A DNA stretch of 5,988 bases from Deinococcus marmoris (lineage in GTDB: Bacteria > Deinococcota > Deinococci > Deinococcales > Deinococcaceae), in the NCBI RefSeq assembly GCF_001949125.1, contig NZ_MSTI01000105.1, forward strand, positions 1 to 5,988. The letters are read 5' to 3'. Below are positions 1 to 5,754 of the stretch, piece after piece (the stretch's first letter is position 1; every line of letters starts with the position of its first letter). The notes below the pieces were generated by a model that saw only the letters and a list, made by a program, of their open reading frames with translations, was not told where the DNA came from and did not search any database. Position numbers and translations under genes: made by a program.

Positions 1-321
1 TTTTTTCTGATCAGCACATTTGAGCAGTCAGACATTACATTGGCAGAACTGCTGCGGGCTTGGAAAGCCCGCTGGGGGATCGAAGTCATTCACCGCCTTG
101 TTAAACAGAACTTGAGTTTCGGCCAGTGCCGTTACCGTGACATCCAGGCACACCGAAACTGGGCCTTTCTGGTGGTTCAAGCCTTTCATGCCGTCCTGGA
201 GGTCAGAAAACGAGATCCCGAACTCACATGGCGTGCTGCACAGCATCTGGCGGCCCAAGAACACCGTAAGTTCGTCCTGACCGCACTTTTTCCTGGTTCA
301 CCATTGTTGGAGGCTGTTTGA
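1..321 (+). CDS. IS4/IS701-like transposase, C-terminal part (5' end outside window)
   Basis: The reading frame is open from base 1 and ends at TGA 319-321, so about 106 C-terminal residues are visible and the start lies outside the window. The segment WKARWGIEVIHRLVKQNL has the pattern found around the last catalytic acidic residue of DDE transposases of the IS4/IS701 type: an aromatic/basic stretch, the Glu of GIE, then an Arg and a Lys a few residues later. This part would help bind the metal ions used for strand cleavage and transfer. A helical tail follows, ending in PGSPLLEAV. The catalytic Asp residues are not in view. The first in-frame start-like codon (TTG at 40) is internal and not the true start. 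Assignment to IS4 versus IS701 is uncertain; that it is a transposase is more secure. It marks the left side of the region as a mobile-element boundary. Confidence 0.72.
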   Translation, partial: FFLISTFEQSDITLAELLRAWKARWGIEVIHRLVKQNLSFGQCRYRDIQAHRNWAFLVVQAFHAVLEVRKRDPELTWRAAQHLAAQEHRKFVLTALFPGSPLLEAV

Positions 322-595
322 GACGCAGTGTGGCACAGGACTGGAAACTCTTGATCGCATCAGCCTGGCAGCACGTCTATAGATACAAGTCCGCCCGATT
401 CAGTGGCATACCCGCTTTGTCCTCCGCATCCAGTTTGGCTGAGCAATTTGATCGGACCGTTGCGACTGCCCACGCCACCTGCTGGAGTTGTCAGCCCAGC
501 ATCCGCAGTGCAGAAAAGTCTATCAGTACCGAAACATGATCAAAATGCCCCACTCAGGCGCGTTTTTCTGCCCTATCTTGAGCCAGGAGGCCAGA
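322..595. other. gene-free stretch: presumed IS right end and helicase upstream region
   Basis: No convincing gene is seen here. The right terminal inverted repeat of the left-hand insertion sequence should lie in the first part, but it cannot be placed because the matching left end is outside the window. The helicase frame stays open upstream to a TTG at 488 and an ATG at 536, but neither has a good ribosome binding site. A TATCTT hexamer at 574-579 could be a -10 box, though no matching -35 is visible and the leader would be only about ten bases, so no promoter is called. Confidence 0.5.
585..590 (+). promoter_or_regulatory. Shine-Dalgarno AGGAGG deciding the helicase start
   Basis: A perfect AGGAGG lies five bases before the GTG at 596. 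It is the only strong ribosome binding site near the beginning of the helicase frame, so it selects GTG 596 over the upstream in-frame TTG 488 and ATG 536. Confidence 0.8.
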
Positions 596-2668
596 GTGAA
601 CCAGCGTGCGATCCCACCCCATTTCACTCCTGAGCAACGCGCGTTCCTTGCCTGTGCTACCACGACGCCTGCACATATCTTCCTGCGCGCCACCGCTGGC
701 GCAGGCAAGACCACCACACTCCTGGAGGCCGCCTGGCAGCTCGGGCAGAACGGTGTTTACTTCGCCTACAACAAGCATGCTGTCGCCGATCTCCAGCCCC
801 GCCTGCCCCGCCAGGTGCGCGCCCGTACGCTGCACGCCCACGGTCTGGGCCTCCTGAAAAGCCAGACTGGGGGCTTGGACCTCGTACGCGACAAGGGCCG
901 ACAGGTGGCCGCCCGCGTCATGCGAGGCGCCCGGGCACCCCTGTATGTAGCCGCCCGTGCCTGGGACATTGCCCGCGAAGAAACCCTCGTCAACCTGACA
1001 CTCTCCGATGCCGAACGCCTCTCCGCCCGCACGGACTGGCGCGGCCATCCCCGTGAACTTCTGGACTTGATCCCCGCCATGCATGAAGCCGGTGATTGCC
1101 TCTGGCAGGACGCCCGCAGCGCGGACTACACGGACATGCTCTGGCTCCCCGTCCGCCACGGGTACGGCCAGCACCGTCTGCGCTTGGCCCTGGTGGATGA
1201 AGCTCAGGACCTGACGCCGCTCCGCCAGCAGTTCGTGCAGCACCTGCTTGGCCTGCCTGACAGCGCAGACCCAGGACGGCTGATTTTTGTGGGTGACAGC
1301 GATCAGAGCATTTACCTGTGGGCCGGTGCAGACCCCGCCGCCCTGAGCCGCCTGAAAGCTGCGGTGGATGCGGTGGAATTGCCGCTCTCCGTGTCGTTCC
1401 GGTGTCCACGGGAAGTGGTGCGGTACGCCCGTGCGTACAGCTCTTTCATCCAGCCCGCCCCGCAAGCCCTACCGGGTGTGATCGAGCATGTCAGCGCGGA
1501 GACCGTCACCTATGAACGGGGAGATACGGTGTTGTGCCGGACGAACGCGCCCCTGATCCGGTTGGCCCTGGAACTGATGACGCGGCGCGTGAGTGTCAGC
1601 GTGGTGGGCCGGGACCTGGAAGTGCGCCTGCGTGAAGCGTTGACGGCGGCCTTGCCCGCACACGGCACGTTCTGCAATGATGCCGTGACCGAGCTGGCAC
1701 GGGCGTATCTCGCCCCATTAGACGAGCCGCTTGGGACGCGCATTGCGGAAGGGGACCGGGTGGCCCGGCAGCAACGCACGGAACTGTATGACCTGGCCCG
1801 CTGCCTGCGGTACCTGGCCTGGGTGGTGTCCCGTGCGTCAGGGGAAGGCACGCTGGAGAGCGCTCTGGCCCTGCTAAAGGAGCTGTGTCAGGAGGATGCG
1901 GACGCCGACGTCATCTTGGCGTCCGTACACCGGGCGAAGGGCAAGGAGTGGCCGCGCGTGACGATCCTGTACCCGGAACTGATGCCGCTCGCACAGGGGG
2001 ACGAGGCCGAGGAGCGGGCCGTGCAGTTCGTGGCGGTCACGAGGGCGCAGCAGGTGCTGCGGTTCGCGTACGGCAAGGAGGCGTGGGCGAAGCAGGAGTT
2101 TGTGAAGCCGGGTGAGTTGCCGGAAACCCAAGGAGGGCCGAGCCTCACGCCATCTCCCAGCAACGGACGTCCCCGTCCTGCAAAAGTGGCACGAAAACCC
2201 GAACCCTGTCCTGCTCCCAGGACCACCCGGCCGGCGGGGGAAGCGGGCACGCTGCTGGGTGGCAGCTCCATGCTGGCGCGGGAAGCGGTGCGGGAGCGGT
2301 TGATGGCGCTGGCCGAGGAGGACCGGGCGCTGGTCCGGGTCTGGGCCTTGACTGGCTTACAGGCCTTATCCACCACGCGTGAGTCACTGGTTGCTGTGCA
2401 TGAGGATCACCTGCTGGTGTACGAGCAGGCCGCCACGCTGGCGCGGATGGCGCAGCCCGTGGGGAATGGGCGTGGCGTGCCGATCTGCGTGTTCGAGTCT
2501 CCGCTGGCCCGCGTGCAATTCGCCCGGAAGATCCGGGTGGGAAAGTCCATGGTCCGGCTGAAGCTGGGGGAGCAAGACCTGCGGTTTGATCTGGGGAGTG
2601 GGGAACTGGTGGGAGCGCAGGGGCCACTGTCCACGTTCATTCTGCCGGGGGCGTTGGAGGCTTTGTAG
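596..2668 (+). CDS. UvrD/Rep-family SF1 DNA helicase, FBH1-like, with extra C-terminal domain
   Basis: This is a complete 690-residue ATP-dependent DNA helicase of superfamily 1A, expected to translocate 3'-5' on single-stranded DNA in recombination or repair. Visible motifs: Q-motif FTPEQRAFL (Q14); Walker A ATAGAGKTTT (K38); motif Ia around RTLHAHGLGLL; YTDMLWLPV just before domain 1A resumes, typical of the FBH1-like branch; Walker B LALVDEAQD (D201, E202); motif III GDSDQSIYLWAGA (Q237); motif IV SVSFRCP (R269); motif V SVHRAKGKEW (H445, G449, E451); motif VI VAVTRAQ (R483, the arginine finger). Every ATPase residue expected is present, so the enzyme should be active. Residues about 506-555 form a Pro/Arg-rich linker, and about 556-690 form a further domain I do not recognise. 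The start is GTG with AGGAGG five bases upstream. The HU gene follows after 60 bp and may be cotranscribed. GajB of the Gabija system is also UvrD-like, but no GajA-type partner is present. Confidence 0.93.
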   Translation: MNQRAIPPHFTPEQRAFLACATTTPAHIFLRATAGAGKTTTLLEAAWQLGQNGVYFAYNKHAVADLQPRLPRQVRARTLHAHGLGLLKSQTGGLDLVRDKGRQVAARVMRGARAPLYVAARAWDIAREETLVNLTLSDAERLSARTDWRGHPRELLDLIPAMHEAGDCLWQDARSADYTDMLWLPVRHGYGQHRLRLALVDEAQDLTPLRQQFVQHLLGLPDSADPGRLIFVGDSDQSIYLWAGADPAALSRLKAAVDAVELPLSVSFRCPREVVRYARAYSSFIQPAPQALPGVIEHVSAETVTYERGDTVLCRTNAPLIRLALELMTRRVSVSVVGRDLEVRLREALTAALPAHGTFCNDAVTELARAYLAPLDEPLGTRIAEGDRVARQQRTELYDLARCLRYLAWVVSRASGEGTLESALALLKELCQEDADADVILASVHRAKGKEWPRVTILYPELMPLAQGDEAEERAVQFVAVTRAQQVLRFAYGKEAWAKQEFVKPGELPETQGGPSLTPSPSNGRPRPAKVARKPEPCPAPRTTRPAGEAGTLLGGSSMLAREAVRERLMALAEEDRALVRVWALTGLQALSTTRESLVAVHEDHLLVYEQAATLARMAQPVGNGRGVPICVFESPLARVQFARKIRVGKSMVRLKLGEQDLRFDLGSGELVGAQGPLSTFILPGALEAL

Positions 2669-2728
2669 GCGAGCTGAGTGGCCAACTTTGCTTGCACTGA
2701 GGGCTATGGATCGCGCACACTGTGAGAC

Positions 2729-3091
2729 ATGACGAAAAAGTCGAAGCCTGCATCCACGAAGACGCCGAAAGCTGCTGCCCCTGTGGCCTCTGCACCCGCG
2801 TCAGCGGCTGCTGGTGGCAAGATTGCCAAAGCTCAGTTGGTGGACATGGTGGCTGATAAAACCAGCCTGACGAAAGTGCAGAGCGAGGGGGCGGTCAGCG
2901 CCATGCTGGACGCGGTGGTTCGCTCGCTTCAGGGCGGGCAGAGCGTGGGGCTGCCTGGACTGGGCACTTTGAATGTCAAGGAGACTGCGGCTCGGACGGG
3001 CGTGAAGCCGGGGACCAGCGAGAAGATCCAGATTCCTGCCGGCAAGAAGGTGTCTTTCAAAGTGGCCAGCACGCTGAAGGGCGAGTTGTAA
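2729..3091 (+). CDS. hup: HU family DNA-binding protein with Lys/Ala-rich N-terminal tail
   Basis: This 120-residue protein is a nucleoid protein that bends and compacts DNA as a dimer. Residues 1-30 form a basic Ala/Pro/Lys tail ([18 protein letters not shown] at its start), like the N-terminal extension known from Deinococcus radiodurans HU and absent from the roughly 90-residue enterobacterial HU. Residues 31-120 are the HU fold: the helical dimerisation part at about 31-70, the [10 protein letters not shown] turn at 74-83, and the DNA-binding beta-arm with R89 and the KPGT segment, in which P94 is at the position of the DNA-intercalating proline. The final strand/helix is [12 protein letters not shown]. 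No clear Shine-Dalgarno precedes the ATG. A weak promoter is possible (TTGCAC 2692-2697, 18 bp, CACACT 2716-2721), which would give a nearly leaderless transcript. Otherwise it is read through from the helicase 60 bp upstream. Transcription ends at the palindrome 18 bases past the stop. Whether this is the main chromosomal HU or a second copy cannot be told from the window. Confidence 0.93.
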   Translation: MTKKSKPASTKTPKAAAPVASAPASAAAGGKIAKAQLVDMVADKTSLTKVQSEGAVSAMLDAVVRSLQGGQSVGLPGLGTLNVKETAARTGVKPGTSEKIQIPAGKKVSFKVASTLKGEL

Positions 3092-3108
3092 ACGTAGTTC
3101 TAAGACAT

Positions 3109-3138
3109 GAACCGCCCACAGCTGTGGGCGGTTCTTTT
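3109..3138 (+). terminator. strong Rho-independent terminator after HU
   Basis: A perfect inverted repeat with 13-base arms (GAACCGCCCACAG at 3109-3121 and its reverse complement at 3122-3134) is followed by TTTT at 3135-3138. The innermost four bases AGCT probably form the loop. It starts 18 bases after the HU stop. On the minus strand the stem lies 21 bases past the nucS stop but has no T-tract on that side, so it ends HU transcription efficiently and nucS transcription perhaps only partly. Confidence 0.9.
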
Positions 3139-3155
3139 ATAATGATCTCACGCGT

Positions 3156-3830
3156 TCAGTCGAACAAGGAAGGCAAAGCTGCTGGAGCTGGCGCGTCTGG
3201 CCACGCCCCCATCTCGCGGAACTCCAACCCCCTGGCACGCAATTCCTTGAGCGCGGGCGCAGTAATCGACGGTGCAGCCAGAATGCCCCGCACCGCACCC
3301 ACACCCAACTTTTGTACGGTGGCGACATAGCGGCCTAGTTGGCTGACGGCGTCCTGGGTGGCCCGGCCCCGCTTGAGTTCCACCACCACGTACCGCCCGT
3401 CCACATCCCGGGCGTAGAGGTCAATACCACCCGAATCAATGAGCAACTCGCGGTCCAGCACGGTGAGTCCGGGTTCAATGAGGTCCGGGTGACGGGCGAG
3501 GGCGTCCTGCATCTGTTTCTCTGAGCCAGACAGCGTGAAGGAAGCCTCCTCATATAAATCCAGCGCGAGCGCGAGGTGCGGGAGGAGGAAGGTCACGCGC
3601 ACCAGTTCTTCCGGACTGCGACGAGAAGCATGCAGGACGCAGCGGCCGTGTTCGACGCGGGCGGTGAGTTCGTCGGTACGGGGTTGCCAGTTCATCGGCT
3701 TGATGCCGGTGGGTGCGTGGATATGGAGGCTGCCATCACGTTTGATCAGGACGAGGTACGCGCCTACTTCGGCGGTGCTGGCCGCGCTGGATGATCGACA
3801 TCGGAAACCGGTGGCGAAAGGGCTTGGCAT
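3156..3830 (-). CDS. nucS: NucS/EndoMS-like mismatch endonuclease, N-terminus probably frameshifted
   Basis: NucS/EndoMS cuts both strands at mismatched DNA in archaea, actinobacteria and some Deinococcota. The open frame here has 224 residues. The N-terminal DNA-binding part is recognisable from LVLIKRDGSLHIHAP (26-40) through KPMNWQP (44-50, with the conserved Trp W48). The C-terminal PDDEXK nuclease domain starts around E104 and carries D137 in GGIDLYA, the E151-x-K153 pair in VVVELKRG, and Q164-xxx-Y168 in SQLGRY, matching the NucS active site. The protein ends LPSLFD, like the C-terminal LF motif that docks NucS on the sliding clamp. Residues 1-16 of this frame do not resemble the family; the expected segment appears in another frame from ATG 3837, and no ribosome binding site precedes 3830. 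So the gene is either broken by a small indel near 3778, affected by a sequence error, or recoded. Domain identity is secure; the N-terminus is not. It converges with HU. Confidence 0.85.
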   Translation of the reverse strand: MPSPFATGFRCRSSSAASTAEVGAYLVLIKRDGSLHIHAPTGIKPMNWQPRTDELTARVEHGRCVLHASRRSPEELVRVTFLLPHLALALDLYEEASFTLSGSEKQMQDALARHPDLIEPGLTVLDRELLIDSGGIDLYARDVDGRYVVVELKRGRATQDAVSQLGRYVATVQKLGVGAVRGILAAPSITAPALKELRARGLEFREMGAWPDAPAPAALPSLFD

Positions 3831-3837
3831 CGGTCAT
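3778..3837 (-). pseudogene. displaced N-terminal segment of nucS in another frame
   Basis: An ATG at 3837, eight bases after a TAGGCT -10 hexamer, opens a short frame beginning MTDAKPFRHRF. Residues 13-20 (MSIIQRGQ) fit the xVxYxGR segment that precedes the KxDGS strand in known NucS proteins, for example VDYIGRLT in the M. tuberculosis protein as I recall it. This frame runs into TGA at 3738-3736, whereas the body of nucS is read in the next frame from about STAEVGAYLV onward. Joining the two frames at 3775-3785 needs removal of one base or addition of two. The alignment is by eye. Confidence 0.55.
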
Positions 3838-3845
3838 GGCGGGCT

Positions 3846-3851
3846 AGCCTA
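3846..3851 (-). promoter_or_regulatory. candidate -10 box (TAGGCT) for leaderless nucS
   Basis: Read on the minus strand, TAGGCT matches TANNNT and ends eight bases before ATG 3837. TTGTAT on the minus strand at 3876-3871 could be a -35 with a long 19-base spacer. No Shine-Dalgarno is visible. This is the arrangement of a leaderless transcript and supports 3837 rather than 3830 as the original start. Confidence 0.4.
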
Positions 3852-4118
3852 TCCCGACCCAGTTAAGGCAATACAACCCTTTTTTATGGGTTTGAACGCA
3901 CCGGGCAGCACGTGCCGGAGCTGACCCCAGCATGCACAACCACTTCAGATTCCAGGTTCGCGCCTACGGGTGTTGCGTGGGAAGCTCTGTCGTTTCTGGC
4001 GTCCAAAGTTCAGAGTTCTTGATTCCTTTGAAGGTCAGCGGCCTCTGACAATCGCCGCCAGACATCCACCTGAATCTCCGAGGAGTTGGAACGTCAGTGA
4101 ACGCCCCGAAGTGGACGA
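3852..4118. other. gene-free stretch between nucS and the toxin gene
   Basis: I see no convincing gene here. The left edge adjoins the nucS promoter candidate. A weak hairpin with AACCC at 3875-3879 and GGGTT at 3888-3892 encloses a T-rich loop, and a five-base stem (GTCAG 4034-4038, CTGAC 4045-4049) lies downstream of the toxin gene. Neither has the stem strength and T-tract of a good terminator for the toxin operon. A plus-strand open frame that enters from here runs mostly antisense to the toxin and is judged a shadow. Confidence 0.45.
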
Positions 4119-4682
4119 CTACCTTCCCAGGGTCCGAATGATCTCCGCCGTGCGGGTGAGTGTCAAACGATCCAACGCCTCCGCCAGATCGGCCACCTGC
4201 AGACGCGGACTTCGGAGCGCCGCCAGCAATTCTTGTACCACTGTCAGAGTCAGCTCTTCATCCTGGACCATAACGTCCACCAGCCAGGAATCGGGATGCG
4301 TCACCAGCAACTCTCCCCCAGGAACGTTTGCAGGTGGAAAGTCCTTGAGGTTGAAGGTCAGCAGCACATCTGCCCCCGAATGCAGGGCGGCGGCCAGCAC
4401 ATGGCGGTCATCTGGATCGGGCAGCGCGAGGCCAGGGATCAATGATTCATATCCGTGACAGCGGGCTTGCGGCAAGGCACGTTCCATTAGCGCACGGGTG
4501 CGGGTCAGCGCCTGCGCCCGGTCTGGACGCATGGCCAGCAGGTTACGCGTCCACTCGTCCTGCACCTCGTCTGACCAGCGCACTTCGCACAGCTCCGCGA
4601 GGGCCAGGCGGATCAGCAGATCACGCGGCAGGGCTGAGTACAGCACGTTGGCGTCACAGAACGCCGTGGGGACCGGGGTCAT
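4119..4682 (-). CDS. PIN-domain ribonuclease toxin (VapC50-like)
   Basis: This 187-residue PIN-domain protein is probably the toxin of a type II toxin-antitoxin pair; such toxins are metal-dependent RNases acting in the cytoplasm. Acidic metal-binding residues are in the expected order: D10 in FCDANVL, E43 in SDEVQDEW, the cluster D89/D91/D92 in LPDPDDRHVLAAA, and N111/D114 in TFNLKDF. PDSWL and a helical tail of about 60 residues follow, as in the larger PIN_3-type proteins rather than the roughly 130-residue classical VapC. The partner and order resemble M. tuberculosis VapBC50, whose antitoxin was annotated as a possible excisionase (from memory). I chose ATG 4682, which shares one base with the antitoxin stop (TGATG) and implies translational coupling; an in-frame TTG at 4685 is the alternative. 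There is no well-placed Shine-Dalgarno of its own. All catalytic residues are intact. A role in regulation other than toxin-antitoxin cannot be excluded. Confidence 0.85.
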   Translation of the reverse strand: MTPVPTAFCDANVLYSALPRDLLIRLALAELCEVRWSDEVQDEWTRNLLAMRPDRAQALTRTRALMERALPQARCHGYESLIPGLALPDPDDRHVLAAALHSGADVLLTFNLKDFPPANVPGGELLVTHPDSWLVDVMVQDEELTLTVVQELLAALRSPRLQVADLAEALDRLTLTRTAEIIRTLGR

Positions 4683-5119
4683 CAAAGATCGTACAGGCCC
4701 ATCTCCTGGGCTTCTCGCGTCAGTTCGTCGGCAATGGCCAGCCGCTGCGCCCGCTCGTCCCGAAACGCCAGCACGGCTTTCAGGGGGATGCGCCGGTGGC
4801 TGCCCACCTTATGGAACGGCAGCTCCCCAGTCTCCAAAAATCTGGAGACCAGAAAGGGGCGGCTCATGCCCAGTAACTTGGCCGCCTCGATGGTGGACAG
4901 GTCTTGGTCCGCCACCACCAGCGAAATCACATGACCGTCCAGGAGTTCTCTGACCGACGCCCGCAGGACACTGGCCAGCAGGGGAGAGACTTGGAGAGGG
5001 TCTGCCTGTCCCGGCAGTTGCAGGTAGACGGGAGCGTCGGTCGGCACCTGCGCCAGGCCATCGGCCATCTGCTGAAGTTGCTCCTGATCCTGAGGAGTAG
5101 CGATGAAGGACGCGGTCAT
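4682..5119 (-). CDS. HTH (excisionase/MerR-type) antitoxin of the PIN toxin
   Basis: This is a 145-residue DNA-binding protein encoded directly upstream of the PIN gene and sharing one base with it. Residues 74-119 form an excisionase-type winged helix-turn-helix: LSTIEAAKLLGMSRP is the HTH, and LPFHKVGSHRRIPLKAVLAF is the wing with its basic SHRR contact. The first 70 residues are a separate domain with an amphipathic Gln/Leu-rich beginning. The last 25 residues, acidic and helical, are where an antitoxin of this layout would be expected to grip its toxin. It most likely neutralises the PIN RNase and represses the operon through the tandem repeat upstream. The start ATG at 5119 has no Shine-Dalgarno but lies six bases after TAGATT, a leaderless arrangement. 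An excisionase function for a mobile element is less likely, because there is no integrase and the coupling to a PIN gene is tight. Confidence 0.85.
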   Translation of the reverse strand: MTASFIATPQDQEQLQQMADGLAQVPTDAPVYLQLPGQADPLQVSPLLASVLRASVRELLDGHVISLVVADQDLSTIEAAKLLGMSRPFLVSRFLETGELPFHKVGSHRRIPLKAVLAFRDERAQRLAIADELTREAQEMGLYDL

Positions 5120-5125
5120 GCCATC

Positions 5126-5131
5126 AATCTA
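5126..5131 (-). promoter_or_regulatory. -10 box (TAGATT) of the toxin-antitoxin operon
   Basis: On the minus strand TAGATT fits TANNNT and ends six bases before ATG 5119, placing the expected transcription start on the A of the start codon. An overlapping TATGCT (5136-5131) is an alternative -10. No good -35 hexamer is seen; that position is occupied by the tandem repeat. Confidence 0.5.
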
Positions 5132-5134
5132 GCA

Positions 5135-5152
5135 TAAGTGTAATAAGTGTAA
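5135..5152. repeat. perfect tandem 9-bp repeat, candidate antitoxin operator
   Basis: TAAGTGTAA occurs twice with no gap (5135-5143 and 5144-5152), reading TTACACTTA twice on the operon's strand. It is AT-rich in a GC-rich region and spans about -16 to -33 relative to the antitoxin start codon, overlapping the core promoter. This is where an autorepressor would bind. The repeat is read directly from the sequence; the operator role is inferred. Confidence 0.65.
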
Positions 5153-5203
5153 TTCAGGAGGAGTTGAAGCGCGTGGGCTGCGTCGTCCAATGAAGCTTGA
5201 TGC

Positions 5204-5701
5204 TCATCTCTGGGGAGAGAAGTCGCGTAGCGGAATGAGCCTCACCTGCCGTCCCTCAACCACCTGAACCTGGAACTGGGACAGCAGTTCAGCCAAATGG
5301 CTGGCCCTATGCAAAAGGGCAGGAATGGACTCAGGGACGATTAACACCTGCTGGAGACGGGCGGGTTGTTCGTTGCGGAGAAAGAGCGGCGCAGCATCAA
5401 AGAGCGGCTTGGGCTTACGGGCCGCCCTTCGGAAGGGGAGAGGAGGCTCATGAACCGGCAACGACAGCAAGCAATCGAAGAGGCCACCGTAGGGCGGCAG
5501 CTTGATCCCCTGGAACATTTCCGGGAACAGGCTCGGCATCCCCGAATTTTTGCGGCGCTGGTGGAACTCGATGTGGGCGTGATAGCGCTGGCTGGGGAGG
5601 ACGATCAGGTTCTCGGGCGCGTTGTTGGTGCTGTCGCCGTCCCGGTGGTGGACGATCTCACCAGGCAGCAGCGGGCGGCCCAGAAGCTGCGCCGTATCTG
5701 A
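5204..5701 (-). pseudogene. HNH endonuclease, N-terminus missing
   Basis: The minus-strand frame is open from 5701, just after an in-frame TAA at 5704-5702, to TGA at 5206-5204, giving 165 residues without any ATG or GTG before the catalytic motif. It begins DTAQLLGRPLLPGEIVHH, typical of the middle of phage- and intron-type HNH nucleases, which normally have a further helix ending in E-H-R before LGRPL. The motif continues HHRDGDSTNNAPENLIVLPS and YHAHIEFHQ, so the paired His, the Asn and the final His of the beta-beta-alpha-metal site are all present. From about residue 60 the sequence is unfamiliar, Pro/Leu-rich and ends RLIPLRDFSPQR. The upstream part is probably lost to the adjacent IS66-like element, so the gene is likely dead unless translation starts at a CTG or at the downstream ATG 5539, which is past the active site. 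Confidence 0.72.
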
Positions 5702-5742
5702 TTAGCGCCTCTGCCCGGTGGCCGGAGGCCAACAAGATTCGC

Positions 5743-5748
5743 TAGACT
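5743..5748 (+). promoter_or_regulatory. -10 box (TAGACT) for the leaderless transposase
   Basis: TAGACT fits TANNNT and ends six bases before ATG 5755, so transcription would start on or next to the start codon. There is no Shine-Dalgarno and no clear -35. Its spacing is identical to that of the antitoxin promoter. Confidence 0.5.
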
Positions 5749-5754
5749 CAGGGC

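Noticed and set aside
488..595. Upstream extension of the helicase to TTG 488 or ATG 536
   Set aside because: The frame is open, but the only strong ribosome binding site precedes GTG 596, and the Q-motif starts normally about 10 residues after it; the extra residues resemble nothing in helicases.
554..1465. Long minus-strand open frame (303 codons) inside the helicase gene
   Set aside because: It is antisense to the helicase motifs, which are clearly coding; GC-rich third positions create long shadow frames on the opposite strand. Its translation shows no recognisable domain.
596..2668. Gabija-type defence (GajB-like helicase)
   Set aside because: GajB is UvrD-like, but Gabija needs an adjacent GajA with ATPase and TOPRIM domains; neighbours here are a transposase and HU.
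3875..3892. Possible terminator hairpin AACCC/GGGTT with T-rich loop
   Set aside because: Five-base stem, eight-base loop, and no T-tract following the stem on either strand in the right place; too weak to call.
3970..4458. Plus-strand open frame of 162 codons
   Set aside because: It lies mostly opposite the PIN-domain gene, has Ser/Arg-rich shadow composition and no domain or ribosome binding site.
5135..5152. Origin iterons or CRISPR repeats
   Set aside because: Only two copies, 9 bp, with no spacers, no Rep or Cas gene nearby; the position over a promoter favours an operator.
5366..5701. Plus-strand open frame of 111 codons opposite the HNH gene
   Set aside because: The minus strand carries the full HNH motif with all metal-site residues, so the plus-strand frame is its shadow.
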